This document shows, in pieces, positions 1 to 5,404 of a stretch of 5,689 nucleotides of DNA. The notes beneath the pieces were generated by a model that was not told the origin of the DNA, made no database searches, and saw nothing but the letters and a program-made list of their open reading frames with translations. The stretch lies in NCBI GenBank assembly GCA_947378615.1, contig CANCKV010000255.1:1-5689 (forward strand), read 5' to 3'. The position numbers were made by a program, and so were the translations under genes. The stretch comes from Chitinophagaceae bacterium. GTDB taxonomy: Bacteria; Bacteroidota; Bacteroidia; Chitinophagales; Chitinophagaceae. The first letter of the stretch is position 1, and each line of letters starts with the position of its first letter.

Positions 1-14
1 AAATAAAAAGCATA

Positions 15-1367
15 ATGAGTTTGATGAACAATAATGAGAATTCCACCGAGAAGCAAATCAAAAACCCTATCAATATAATGTGGTTTCGTAGAGACCTTCG
101 TCTTTCAGACAATGCGGCTTTATTTCATGCCCTAAAAAGTGAGAACAACATTGTACCAATCTTTATTTTCGATAAAAATATTTTAGATAGACTTGAAGAT
201 AAAACCGACAAGCGAGTACTATTTATCCATAATGCACTATCGGAAATGCAACAGCAACTCATTTCAACTGGAAGTACCTTACGGGTATTTTATACTACTC
301 CAATTGAGGCATTTAAAATGCTGTTGACTCAATATAAAATTGAAAAAGTATTCACTAATCATGACTATGAACAATATGCTATTGACAGAGATTCTAATAT
401 CGCAGAATTATTGAAGGCACATCAGGTTTCTTTTCACACGTTTAAAGACCAAGTAATCTTCGAAAAAGAAGAGGTAACTAAAGATGATGGCAATCCTTAT
501 ACCGTCTTTACACCATATAGTAAGAAATGGAAAGCAACACTAACTCCATATTCTTTGGAAGCCTATCCCACTGAAAACTATTTCTCAAATTTTCTCAAAC
601 AATCTCCAATATCACTTCCTACCCTTAATGATATTGGTTTTGAAAGTTCCGAACAAATGTTCCCGACAAATAAGTTGGATTCGACTTTGGTTTCCCATTA
701 TGCAGATAGGCGTAATTTCCCTTCCCTAAATGGCACTTCACATTTGGGCGTACATCTTCGATTTGGCACTGTCAGTATCAGAGAAGTAGCAAGAAAATCT
801 CAGAATCTTAGTGAAACTTTTTTGAATGAACTGATTTGGCGAGATTTCTATCATTGTATTCTTTGGCATTATCCAAAACTAAACAAGGGGGAGTCTTTCA
901 AAAAAGAATATGACCAAATAGAATGGATTAATAATCCGCACGACTTTGAAAAATGGTGCAATGGAATGACGGGGTATCCGATTGTGGATGCAGGAATGAG
1001 GGAATTGAATGCAACAGGTTTCATGCATAATCGAGTTCGAATGATTGTGGCATCATTTCTAACGAAACATCTTCTTATAGATTGGCGGTGGGGTGAATTG
1101 TATTTTGCACAAAAGTTACTCGATTTCGACTTTGCTGCTAATAATGGGGGGTGGCAATGGGCAGCGGGAAGTGGTTGTGATGCAGCGCCGTATTTTAGGG
1201 TATTCAACCCAACATTGCAAACAGAAAAGTTTGACAAGGATTTGATATATATACGTAAATGGATACCTGAATTAGAAAGTTTCAATTATCCACAACCAAT
1301 AGTAAATCATGAATTTGCGAGAAAAAGAGTGCTAGAAGTCTATTCAAAAGCATTGAAAAGAGAATAA
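15..1367 (+). CDS. phrB: Deoxyribodipyrimidine photolyase (class I CPD photolyase)
   Basis: FAD-dependent enzyme that uses near-UV/blue light to split cyclobutane pyrimidine dimers in DNA; cytoplasmic. The 450-residue product has an N-terminal antenna domain starting at MWFRRDLRLSDNAAL (about 22-36) and a C-terminal FAD-binding domain (about 220-440). Visible motifs are ELIWRDFY (272-279), WCNGMTGYPIVDAGM (314-328), HNRVRM (338-343) and NNGGWQWAA (376-384). Compared from memory with E. coli PhrB, the electron-transfer tryptophans W306/W359/W382 match W304/W357/W380, the flavin asparagine N378 matches N376, and substrate residues E274/W277 match E272/W275. It is shorter than the E. coli enzyme by about 19 residues between WIPEL and YPQPIV, and has a polar, Asn-rich N-terminal extension of about 17 residues. 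The start at 15 is the first ATG; a second ATG lies at 24, and no in-frame stop is visible upstream, so the true start could lie outside the window. A strict 6-4 photolyase or signalling cryptochrome is less likely. Confidence 0.95.
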   Translation: MSLMNNNENSTEKQIKNPINIMWFRRDLRLSDNAALFHALKSENNIVPIFIFDKNILDRLEDKTDKRVLFIHNALSEMQQQLISTGSTLRVFYTTPIEAFKMLLTQYKIEKVFTNHDYEQYAIDRDSNIAELLKAHQVSFHTFKDQVIFEKEEVTKDDGNPYTVFTPYSKKWKATLTPYSLEAYPTENYFSNFLKQSPISLPTLNDIGFESSEQMFPTNKLDSTLVSHYADRRNFPSLNGTSHLGVHLRFGTVSIREVARKSQNLSETFLNELIWRDFYHCILWHYPKLNKGESFKKEYDQIEWINNPHDFEKWCNGMTGYPIVDAGMRELNATGFMHNRVRMIVASFLTKHLLIDWRWGELYFAQKLLDFDFAANNGGWQWAAGSGCDAAPYFRVFNPTLQTEKFDKDLIYIRKWIPELESFNYPQPIVNHEFARKRVLEVYSKALKRE

Positions 1368-1371
1368 TTTC

Positions 1372-1401
1372 ATTAAAAGGTGTACACTTTAATCGATCGA
1401 T
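1372..1401. promoter_or_regulatory. Two adjacent palindromes in the convergent gap
   Basis: Just after the photolyase stop lies a quasi-palindrome at 1372-1393: ATTAAA, a 2-nt interruption, the perfect 8-bp palindrome GTGTACAC (1380-1387), then TTTAAT. It is followed by the perfect 10-bp palindrome ATCGATCGAT (1392-1401). The symmetry suggests a protein-binding site, but the place is odd because it sits between the 3' ends of two converging genes rather than before a start codon. With such short palindromes in AT-rich DNA, chance is a real alternative. No function can be assigned. Confidence 0.25.
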
Positions 1402-1415
1402 GTTTCCAATTAATA

Positions 1416-1436
1416 GCTTTTAGTAAAGAGAAAAGC
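1416..1436. terminator. Weak stem-loop, possible bidirectional terminator
   Basis: A perfect 6-bp stem, GCTTTT (1416-1421) with AAAAGC (1431-1436), encloses a 9-nt loop. It lies 49 nt after the photolyase stop and 63 nt beyond the end of the YkgJ gene on the other strand, so it could serve both converging transcripts. The stem has only two G-C pairs and is not followed by a clear U tract in either direction, so it is at best a weak terminator. Nothing stronger was seen in the 131-bp gap. Confidence 0.25.
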
Positions 1437-1498
1437 GACTTCAAAGCATTGGACATTTTTTTGATTAGCCACGATACAGTATGGAAAGATAAAAATAG

Positions 1499-2005
1499 CT
1501 AGACAAATCCTGTCACAGCTTTCAATCCCTCTACAACATTAAATATTATGGGGCATCTTCCATAGTGCATAAAAGTGGTAAATAATCTTTTATTAAAATC
1601 AGGGAGGTGCATAGCAGGAAACTCTCGACATCCTTCAAACCGATGTTGGTAAACAGAACAACTATTGTTAGCCAAAAAATTACAAGGAATAGCATTCATG
1701 ACCACCATAGTACCACCTTTCTCTAGATTTTGTTCGTCAAAGTCACTTCTTGTCAAATTCAAATGGTTAGCGAGTGTATCAGCTTCCTGTTCAGAAACAT
1801 TAATCATCAGACTTTTACAACAATTACCACAAGTTGTACAATCAATTTGTGGTGTAATACTATTATTCAATATCAATACTTCTGCATCAAGCACATCACT
1901 ATTTCTCAGCTTTAAAAAGTCTTTAAAACGATAGTTCTCCACTTCCTTTGCATTTGCAAGAATTAATATTTTCTCAAGATTTGTTTCGACATCAAAATGA
2001 AGCAT
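1499..2005 (-). CDS. YkgJ family cysteine-cluster protein (CxxCxxCC domain)
   Basis: A 168-residue cytoplasmic protein with no signal peptide or membrane segment. It carries the hallmark of the CxxCxxCC family (UPF0153/YkgJ): CTTCGNCC at residues 56-63, then C108, C116, C126 (in GCREFP) and C151 (in GRCP), eight cysteines in total and none outside the conserved pattern. The spacing implies a bound metal, zinc or an Fe-S cluster, but the family has no settled biochemical role. The first 50 residues form a charged, Leu/Glu-rich N-terminal part before the cluster. The ATG at 2005 is the only sensible start. It lies 176 bp downstream of the carbonic anhydrase gene on the same strand, across a repeat-rich spacer, so co-transcription is possible but uncertain. 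It converges on the photolyase gene. Confidence 0.85.
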   Translation of the reverse strand: MLHFDVETNLEKILILANAKEVENYRFKDFLKLRNSDVLDAEVLILNNSITPQIDCTTCGNCCKSLMINVSEQEADTLANHLNLTRSDFDEQNLEKGGTMVVMNAIPCNFLANNSCSVYQHRFEGCREFPAMHLPDFNKRLFTTFMHYGRCPIIFNVVEGLKAVTGFV

Positions 2006-2010
2006 AAAAT

Positions 2011-2068
2011 AGTTGTTAGTTATTAGTGGTTAGTTATGAGCTATGAGTTATGAGCTATGAGTTATAAT
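2011..2068. repeat. Heptanucleotide tandem array, left arm
   Basis: A run of 7-bp units: TTGTTAG, TTATTAG, TGGTTAG, TTATGAG, CTATGAG, TTATGAG, CTATGAG (2013-2061), then a degenerate unit to 2068. The second half also reads as a 14-bp repeat of CTATGAGTTATGAG. It begins within 10 bp of the YkgJ start codon. Its first four units form, with the right array, an inverted repeat: 2010-2040 against 2147-2177, 27 of 31 positions complementary, with a 106-nt spacer. Every complete unit keeps a stop codon on both strands. Confidence 0.8.
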
Positions 2069-2146
2069 TAAGCGATTTTAAATCAAAGATTTAGGAAAAT
2101 AGTTAATCAATACGGTAAAGTAATTTTGTCTTTCAAGAATCACTTA

Positions 2147-2181
2147 CTAACAACTAATCACTAACAACTAACAACTAATTA
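2147..2181. repeat. Heptanucleotide tandem array, right (inverted) arm
   Basis: Five 7-bp units on the + strand, CTAACAA, CTAATCA, CTAACAA, CTAACAA, CTAATTA, the reverse complement of the TTAGTTG-type unit seen on the left. The array runs directly into the stop codon of the carbonic anhydrase gene (2182-2184); the next seven bases, CTATAGA, look like a sixth degenerate unit that supplies this stop. In RNA from the minus strand the two arms would pair over 31 positions with 27 Watson-Crick pairs, 2 G-U pairs and 2 mismatches. That is better than on the + strand and agrees with the direction of the flanking genes. Confidence 0.8.
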
Positions 2182-2814
2182 CTATAGATTGTCATACGTA
2201 TAAAACGGGTCAATTTGGCTACCTGCGGGCAGTTCAAATATGGTATTGATAATACCATTGTCCAATCCATAAACCCATCCATGAAGGTCTGGACGTTGAT
2301 GATGTTTCCAAGCAGATTGTACAATCGAAGTTTTTGCCAAGTTATAAACCTGTTCTTTCACATTTAATTCAGTTAATCTATTTGCTCGCGCTTCTTCATT
2401 TTCAATACTATCAATTTCATCTTTATGAATTCTATAAACGTCTTTAATATTGCGAAGCCACTTATTGATGATACCAAAAGAATGTTGTGTCATTGCTGCC
2501 TTAATCCCTCCACACCCATAATGCCCACAAACAATAATATGCCTTACTTGCAACACTTCTACAGCATATTGCAATACACTTAACAGATTTAAATCCGTAT
2601 GAATAACCATGTTAGCAATATTCCGGTGTACAAATATCTCACCGGGCTGAGTACAAGTTATCTTATCTGCTGGCACACGACTATCGCTACAACCAATCCA
2701 TAAAAACTCAGGAGATTGTAAAAGTGCCAATCTAGTAAAATATTCAGGGTCTCTTTCAGTTTCCGATTTTGCCCAAGCTTTATTATCTGCTAAAAGTTTT
2801 TCGTAAATTTTCAT
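2182..2814 (-). CDS. can: Beta-class carbonic anhydrase
   Basis: Zinc enzyme that interconverts CO2 and bicarbonate in the cytoplasm, supplying bicarbonate to carboxylases and balancing pH. The 210-residue product has the two beta-class signatures: [10 protein letters not shown] (41-50) with zinc ligand C42 and the D44-R46 dyad, and VCGHYGCGG (95-103) with ligands H98 and C101. The numbering equals that of E. coli Can, so there are no insertions in the first half. W39, R64 and a tyrosine at 182 match the residues that form the allosteric bicarbonate site of the Haemophilus and E. coli enzymes, which suggests a type II, pH-switched enzyme (inference). The C-terminal [10 protein letters not shown] (178-187) is also typical. 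The ATG at 2814 is the natural start. Tandem stops, TAG TAA, end the gene. It is divergent from the ECF sigma gene and lies upstream of the YkgJ gene on the same strand. Confidence 0.95.
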   Translation of the reverse strand: MKIYEKLLADNKAWAKSETERDPEYFTRLALLQSPEFLWIGCSDSRVPADKITCTQPGEIFVHRNIANMVIHTDLNLLSVLQYAVEVLQVRHIIVCGHYGCGGIKAAMTQHSFGIINKWLRNIKDVYRIHKDEIDSIENEEARANRLTELNVKEQVYNLAKTSIVQSAWKHHQRPDLHGWVYGLDNGIINTIFELPAGSQIDPFYTYDNL

Positions 2815-2922
2815 GTTTATTAAGTTTTAATCTGAGTCCATTACTTTTATACATAGTTTAAAATGTAAGAACAATGTTAAAAAAGTCCATTGATTCTTAA
2901 AACTAATTGCATAAAAGAAAAA

Positions 2923-2944
2923 ATTGTAGGGTAAATACTACAAT
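2923..2944. promoter_or_regulatory. Perfect 7-bp dyad, candidate operator
   Basis: ATTGTAG (2923-2929) and CTACAAT (2938-2944) are exact reverse complements separated by 8 nt. The site lies in the divergent region between the carbonic anhydrase and sigma genes, just beyond a candidate -7 element on the minus strand, so it would cover the predicted transcription start of the carbonic anhydrase gene. This geometry suits a dimeric repressor, or a small stem at the 5' end of the transcript. The regulator is unknown. Confidence 0.35.
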
Positions 2945-2949
2945 ACGGG

Positions 2950-2957
2950 CAAATCTA
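2950..2957 (-). promoter_or_regulatory. Candidate -7 promoter element for the carbonic anhydrase gene
   Basis: The minus strand reads TAGATTTG, an exact match to the Bacteroidota sigma-ABfr -7 consensus TAnnTTTG. No clear -33 TTTG was found at the expected distance, and the implied 5' UTR would be about 130 nt, so this rests on the -7 match alone. It is the only exact match I found on the minus strand of this intergenic region. Confidence 0.3.
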
Positions 2958-3034
2958 TTGCTGACATAGATATTTATTTTGTTTTTTTGGAAAAAATAAC
3001 AATAAAGTAGCTTATTTAAAACCTTTTTTGTTTA

Positions 3035-3058
3035 GTTTCGTTTTTATAAACGTTAAAC
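3035..3058. promoter_or_regulatory. Interrupted palindrome just upstream of the sigma gene
   Basis: The 24 bp read GTTT CGTT TTTATAAA CGTT AAAC: an outer GTTT/AAAC pair and a central perfect 8-bp palindrome TTTATAAA, with CGTT repeated directly on both sides. It ends 8 bp before the ATG at 3067. It could be a regulatory site or part of the 5' UTR. The rest of the 252-bp divergent region (2815-3066) is very AT-rich with T and A tracts and no credible ORF. Confidence 0.25.
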
Positions 3059-3066
3059 ATAATATT

Positions 3067-3567
3067 ATGACAGCTTCTGAGTTTGATTACATGCTTTCAA
3101 ATAGTACCGACTTTCTAAAACCATTTGCTATTACGCTTACTAGGGATAATGAGCTAGCAAAAGATTTATTTCAGGAAACTTTATTCAGGGCTCTTGCTAA
3201 TAGAGAAAAATATAACGCTGGAACAAATATAAAGGCATGGTTATACACCATCATGCGCAATATTTTTATTAATAACTATCGCAGGAAGGCAAAACAAAGC
3301 ACCATATTTGACAATTCGCAAAATGATTATTTAATCAATTTGAATCAAGGAGCCGTTGCCAACGAGGCTATTTCTAAAATGAATATGAAAGAAGTTCAAG
3401 CAGCTATATATGGCTTGCCTGAGATTTTCAAAAATCCCTTTTTACTCTATTTTGATGGCTATAAATATCATGAAATAGCTGATATGCTTGGAGAACCATT
3501 AGGAACGATTAAAAGTCGTATCCACTTCGCTCGCAAGTTATTAAAGGCACAAATAGATCGACATTAA
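3067..3567 (+). CDS. ECF-family RNA polymerase sigma factor
   Basis: Directs RNA polymerase to a specific promoter set. From the ATG at 3067 it has 166 residues, the usual size of an ECF sigma. Sigma region 2 covers about 11-76, with AKDLFQETLFRALAN (31-45) for core binding and IKAWLYTIMRNIFINNYRRK (55-74) for -10 recognition. A linker follows, then sigma region 4 (about 109-163) with the helix-turn-helix YHEIADMLGEPLGTIKSRI (134-152). A TTG at 3028 would add 13 hydrophobic residues from AT-rich leader sequence; the ATG gives the normal N-terminus of the family and is preferred. No anti-sigma gene follows: the next 223 bp are non-coding and then crtI begins. Standing directly before carotenoid genes and near a photolyase, it may control photoprotection, like CarQ or LitS, though it is not shown to be their orthologue. 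A role in general envelope stress is possible. Confidence 0.9.
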   Translation: MTASEFDYMLSNSTDFLKPFAITLTRDNELAKDLFQETLFRALANREKYNAGTNIKAWLYTIMRNIFINNYRRKAKQSTIFDNSQNDYLINLNQGAVANEAISKMNMKEVQAAIYGLPEIFKNPFLLYFDGYKYHEIADMLGEPLGTIKSRIHFARKLLKAQIDRH

Positions 3568-3607
3568 TAAACTTTTTTTCAATAATAGGGTTATAGTGAG
3601 TTGTATC

Positions 3608-3652
3608 GTGGGAACACGAACGAAGGCGGTAAGCCAAAGTTCGTGTTCCCAC
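3608..3652. repeat. REP-like GC-rich hairpin after the sigma gene
   Basis: GTGGGAACACGAAC (3608-3621) pairs perfectly with GTTCGTGTTCCCAC (3639-3652), a 14-bp stem. Inside, a 3x3 internal mismatch (GAA/AAA) is followed by a further GGC/GCC stem with a 5-nt loop. The element is 25/45 G+C in strongly AT-rich DNA. It starts 40 nt after the sigma stop codon. There is no U tract behind it, so it is not a standard intrinsic terminator, though it could stabilise the sigma mRNA or stall polymerase. Its compact form and base composition resemble REP-type palindromes mobilised by RAYT transposases; copy number in the genome cannot be judged here. Confidence 0.75.
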
Positions 3653-3672
3653 TTTGTATTATATGTAACATG

Positions 3673-3685
3673 TTGATTGAATCAA
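3673..3685. promoter_or_regulatory. 13-bp perfect dyad upstream of crtI
   Basis: TTGATT, a central G, then AATCAA: a perfect dyad that overlaps the 8-bp palindrome AACATGTT (3667-3674) on its left and the first copy of a 13-bp direct repeat on its right. It lies about 105 bp upstream of the crtI start, in the range for an activator or repressor site. AT-rich composition makes chance palindromes fairly likely. Confidence 0.25.
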
Positions 3686-3692
3686 ATAATTG
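3680..3692 (+). repeat. 13-bp direct repeat, copy 1
   Basis: AATCAAATAATTG, repeated exactly at 3755-3767, 75 bp downstream (start to start). The two copies bracket the stem-loop in the crtI leader. They could be paired binding sites for one regulator or the trace of a small duplication. Confidence 0.5.
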
Positions 3693-3706
3693 CTAATGTG
3701 TTCAAT

Positions 3707-3756
3707 TTTGAAGGATGCAGTTTTGAATGAACAAAAACGATTCTGCATTTTTCAAA
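3707..3756 (+). ncRNA. Stem-loop in the crtI leader, possible cis-regulatory RNA
   Basis: In + strand RNA, TTTGAAGGATGCAG (3707-3720) pairs with CTGCATTTTTCAAA (3743-3756) over 14 consecutive positions: 12 Watson-Crick and 2 G-U pairs, around a 22-nt loop. The G-U pairs exist only in the + strand transcript, which is the direction of sigma and crtI. The stem ends 34 nt before the crtI ATG, and its 3' arm overlaps the second 13-bp direct repeat. It has no trailing U tract. It may be a leader structure affecting crtI expression or the 3' end of the sigma message. It matches no riboswitch class I recognise. Confidence 0.4.
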
Positions 3757-3767
3757 TCAAATAATTG
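3755..3767 (+). repeat. 13-bp direct repeat, copy 2
   Basis: Exact second copy of AATCAAATAATTG, ending 23 bp before the crtI start codon. Its first two bases belong to the 3' arm of the leader stem, so protein binding here and RNA folding could influence each other (inference). Confidence 0.5.
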
Positions 3768-3790
3768 TGTTTTCTACTTCAAATAAATAA

Positions 3791-5284
3791 ATGAATAATA
3801 AAAAAGTAGTCGTAATAGGAGCAGGTTTTGCAGGTATATCTGTAGCTAGTTTTCTCGCCAAAGATGGGTTTGATGTTACAGTACTTGAGAAACATTCTAT
3901 GCCAGGAGGCAGGGCTAGAAAGTTTTCGGCCAAAGGTTTTACTTTTGATATGGGACCAAGTTGGTATTGGATGCCCGATGTTTTTGAACGATATTTTAAT
4001 CAATTCAACAAAAAGGTTTCAGACTATTATTCTTTAGAGCGATTAAATCCATCTTACAGAATTTATTGGCAAGACAATCCAATGGATATTCCGGCTGATT
4101 ACAAAGAACTCAAGGCTCTTTTTGAAGAATTAGAACCCGGCAGTTCCATAAAATTAGAATTATTTATCAAGGAAGCTGCGTACAAATATGAAGTGGGTAT
4201 TAATAAGCTTGTTCACAAACCCGGACGTTCTATTACAGAATTTATCGATTTGGACTTGATAAGTGGATTGTTTAGATTAGATGTATTTAATTCAATTAAA
4301 ACACATGTAAGAAAGCTTTTTAAGAATGAAAAAATAAGACAACTATTAGAGTTTCCTGTTTTATTTCTTGGTGCTTTAGCCGAAAATACACCTGCATTAT
4401 ATAGTTTGATGAACTATGCCGACATTATAGGAGGCACATGGTATCCAAAAGGAGGCATGTATGAGATAGTAGATGGGATGTATAAAGTTGCTGTTGAACA
4501 AGGAGTTAAGTTTGTATTTAATCAAGATGTTTCTGAAATAGTCATTGAAAATGGAAAAGCAGTTGGAGTAAAAGTAAAGTCACTAAGTAATCCAAACTTA
4601 AATTACGAAGCAGACATTGTAGTTGGTGGTGCAGATTATCATTTTATTGAAACAAAATTATTACCCCAAAAATATAGAAGCTATAGTGATGAATATTGGG
4701 AGAACCGAACAATGGCTCCAAGTTGTTTATTGTATTATGTAGGATTAAACAAAAAGCTTACAGGACTAACTCATCATTCACTTTATTTCGACACTTCATT
4801 TGCAATTCATGGTGATGAAATCTATACAAACAAACAATGGCCAACCAATCCATTATTCTATGTAGGGGCACCTTCAGTGACAGACAAAACCGTTGCGCCT
4901 GAAGGAAAAGAGAATTTATTCCTCCTAATTCCTGTTGCCTCTGGTCTTAAAGGTGATGATGAAACGCTTAGAGATAAGTATTTTGAAATAATTATCGAAA
5001 GAATGGAGTCTCATTTACAACAATCTATAAAATCAAGTGTTATCTATGAAAAATCATTCGCAGTTAGTGATTTTATCAGCGAATACAACGCTTTTAAAGG
5101 CAATGCGTATGGTTTGGCAAATACACTTTTACAGACTGCTATTTTAAAGCCTTCTTGTAAAAGTAAAAAAGTTAACAACCTTTTTTTTACTGGTCAGTTA
5201 ACTGTTCCAGGACCAGGTGTTCCACCAAGCTTGATTAGTGGTGAAGTGGTAGCCAAAGAAGTAATAAAAACATATCGGAGATAA
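3791..5284 (+). CDS. crtI: Phytoene desaturase (CrtI-type carotenoid desaturase)
   Basis: FAD-dependent, membrane-associated enzyme that introduces double bases' worth of conjugation, i.e. new double bonds, into phytoene, leading to lycopene, the step that creates colour in carotenoid synthesis. The 497-residue product is the normal CrtI length. The N-terminus holds the dinucleotide-binding fold: VVVIGAGFAG (6-15), the ribose-binding acid E33 in VLEK, and GGRA (39-42). The C-terminus holds the bacterial phytoene dehydrogenase signature as LFFTGQLTVPGPGVPPSLIS (464-483), the usual Bacteroidota form. The ATG at 3791 follows an A-rich stretch without a Shine-Dalgarno sequence. The phytoene synthase gene follows after 120 bp on the same strand, which supports CrtI over relatives such as CrtD, CrtN or carotenoid ketolases of the same fold. 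The number of desaturation steps cannot be read from sequence. The leader contains a stem-loop and a 13-bp direct repeat. Confidence 0.95.
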   Translation: MNNKKVVVIGAGFAGISVASFLAKDGFDVTVLEKHSMPGGRARKFSAKGFTFDMGPSWYWMPDVFERYFNQFNKKVSDYYSLERLNPSYRIYWQDNPMDIPADYKELKALFEELEPGSSIKLELFIKEAAYKYEVGINKLVHKPGRSITEFIDLDLISGLFRLDVFNSIKTHVRKLFKNEKIRQLLEFPVLFLGALAENTPALYSLMNYADIIGGTWYPKGGMYEIVDGMYKVAVEQGVKFVFNQDVSEIVIENGKAVGVKVKSLSNPNLNYEADIVVGGADYHFIETKLLPQKYRSYSDEYWENRTMAPSCLLYYVGLNKKLTGLTHHSLYFDTSFAIHGDEIYTNKQWPTNPLFYVGAPSVTDKTVAPEGKENLFLLIPVASGLKGDDETLRDKYFEIIIERMESHLQQSIKSSVIYEKSFAVSDFISEYNAFKGNAYGLANTLLQTAILKPSCKSKKVNNLFFTGQLTVPGPGVPPSLISGEVVAKEVIKTYRR

Positions 5285-5404
5285 ATTAGAAAAGAAAGAG
5301 AAGTACATTGTAAAAATGAAACTGCCCAAAAGGTGGAAGGTCATTTTTTGCAACTAACTTTAAACAGCAATAAAAAAACAACTTAAAACAAAAATGTAAC
5401 GGCA

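Noticed and set aside
869..1285. 138-codon minus-strand open frame inside the photolyase gene
   Set aside because: Lies fully antisense to strongly conserved photolyase motifs and its translation shows no recognisable domain; it is a shadow of the coding strand.
1665..1934. Plus-strand open frames (1665-1934 and 1730-1915) opposite the YkgJ gene
   Set aside because: Antisense to the conserved cysteine cluster; composition reflects the complement of that gene and no motif is present.
2147..2181. Right heptad array as a CRISPR-like array
   Set aside because: The units are contiguous 7-mers without spacers, far from repeat-spacer geometry, and no cas gene is present.
3028..3066. TTG start adding 13 residues to the ECF sigma factor
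   Set aside because: The extra residues come from AT-rich leader containing an interrupted palindrome, and the ATG at 3067 gives the usual ECF N-terminus and length.
3703..3725. CAATTTTG and CAGTTTTG as -7 promoter elements for crtI
   Set aside because: Each differs from TAnnTTTG at the conserved first T, no -33 TTTG fits the spacing, and both overlap the leader stem, so neither is convincing.
3779..4003. 74-codon minus-strand open frame over the start of crtI
   Set aside because: Antisense to the FAD-binding fold of CrtI, which is clearly the real gene; no features of its own.
5316..5357. 13-codon open frame between crtI and crtB
   Set aside because: Too short, with no ribosome-binding signal and no known leader-peptide pattern; the 120-bp gap otherwise shows nothing supportable.
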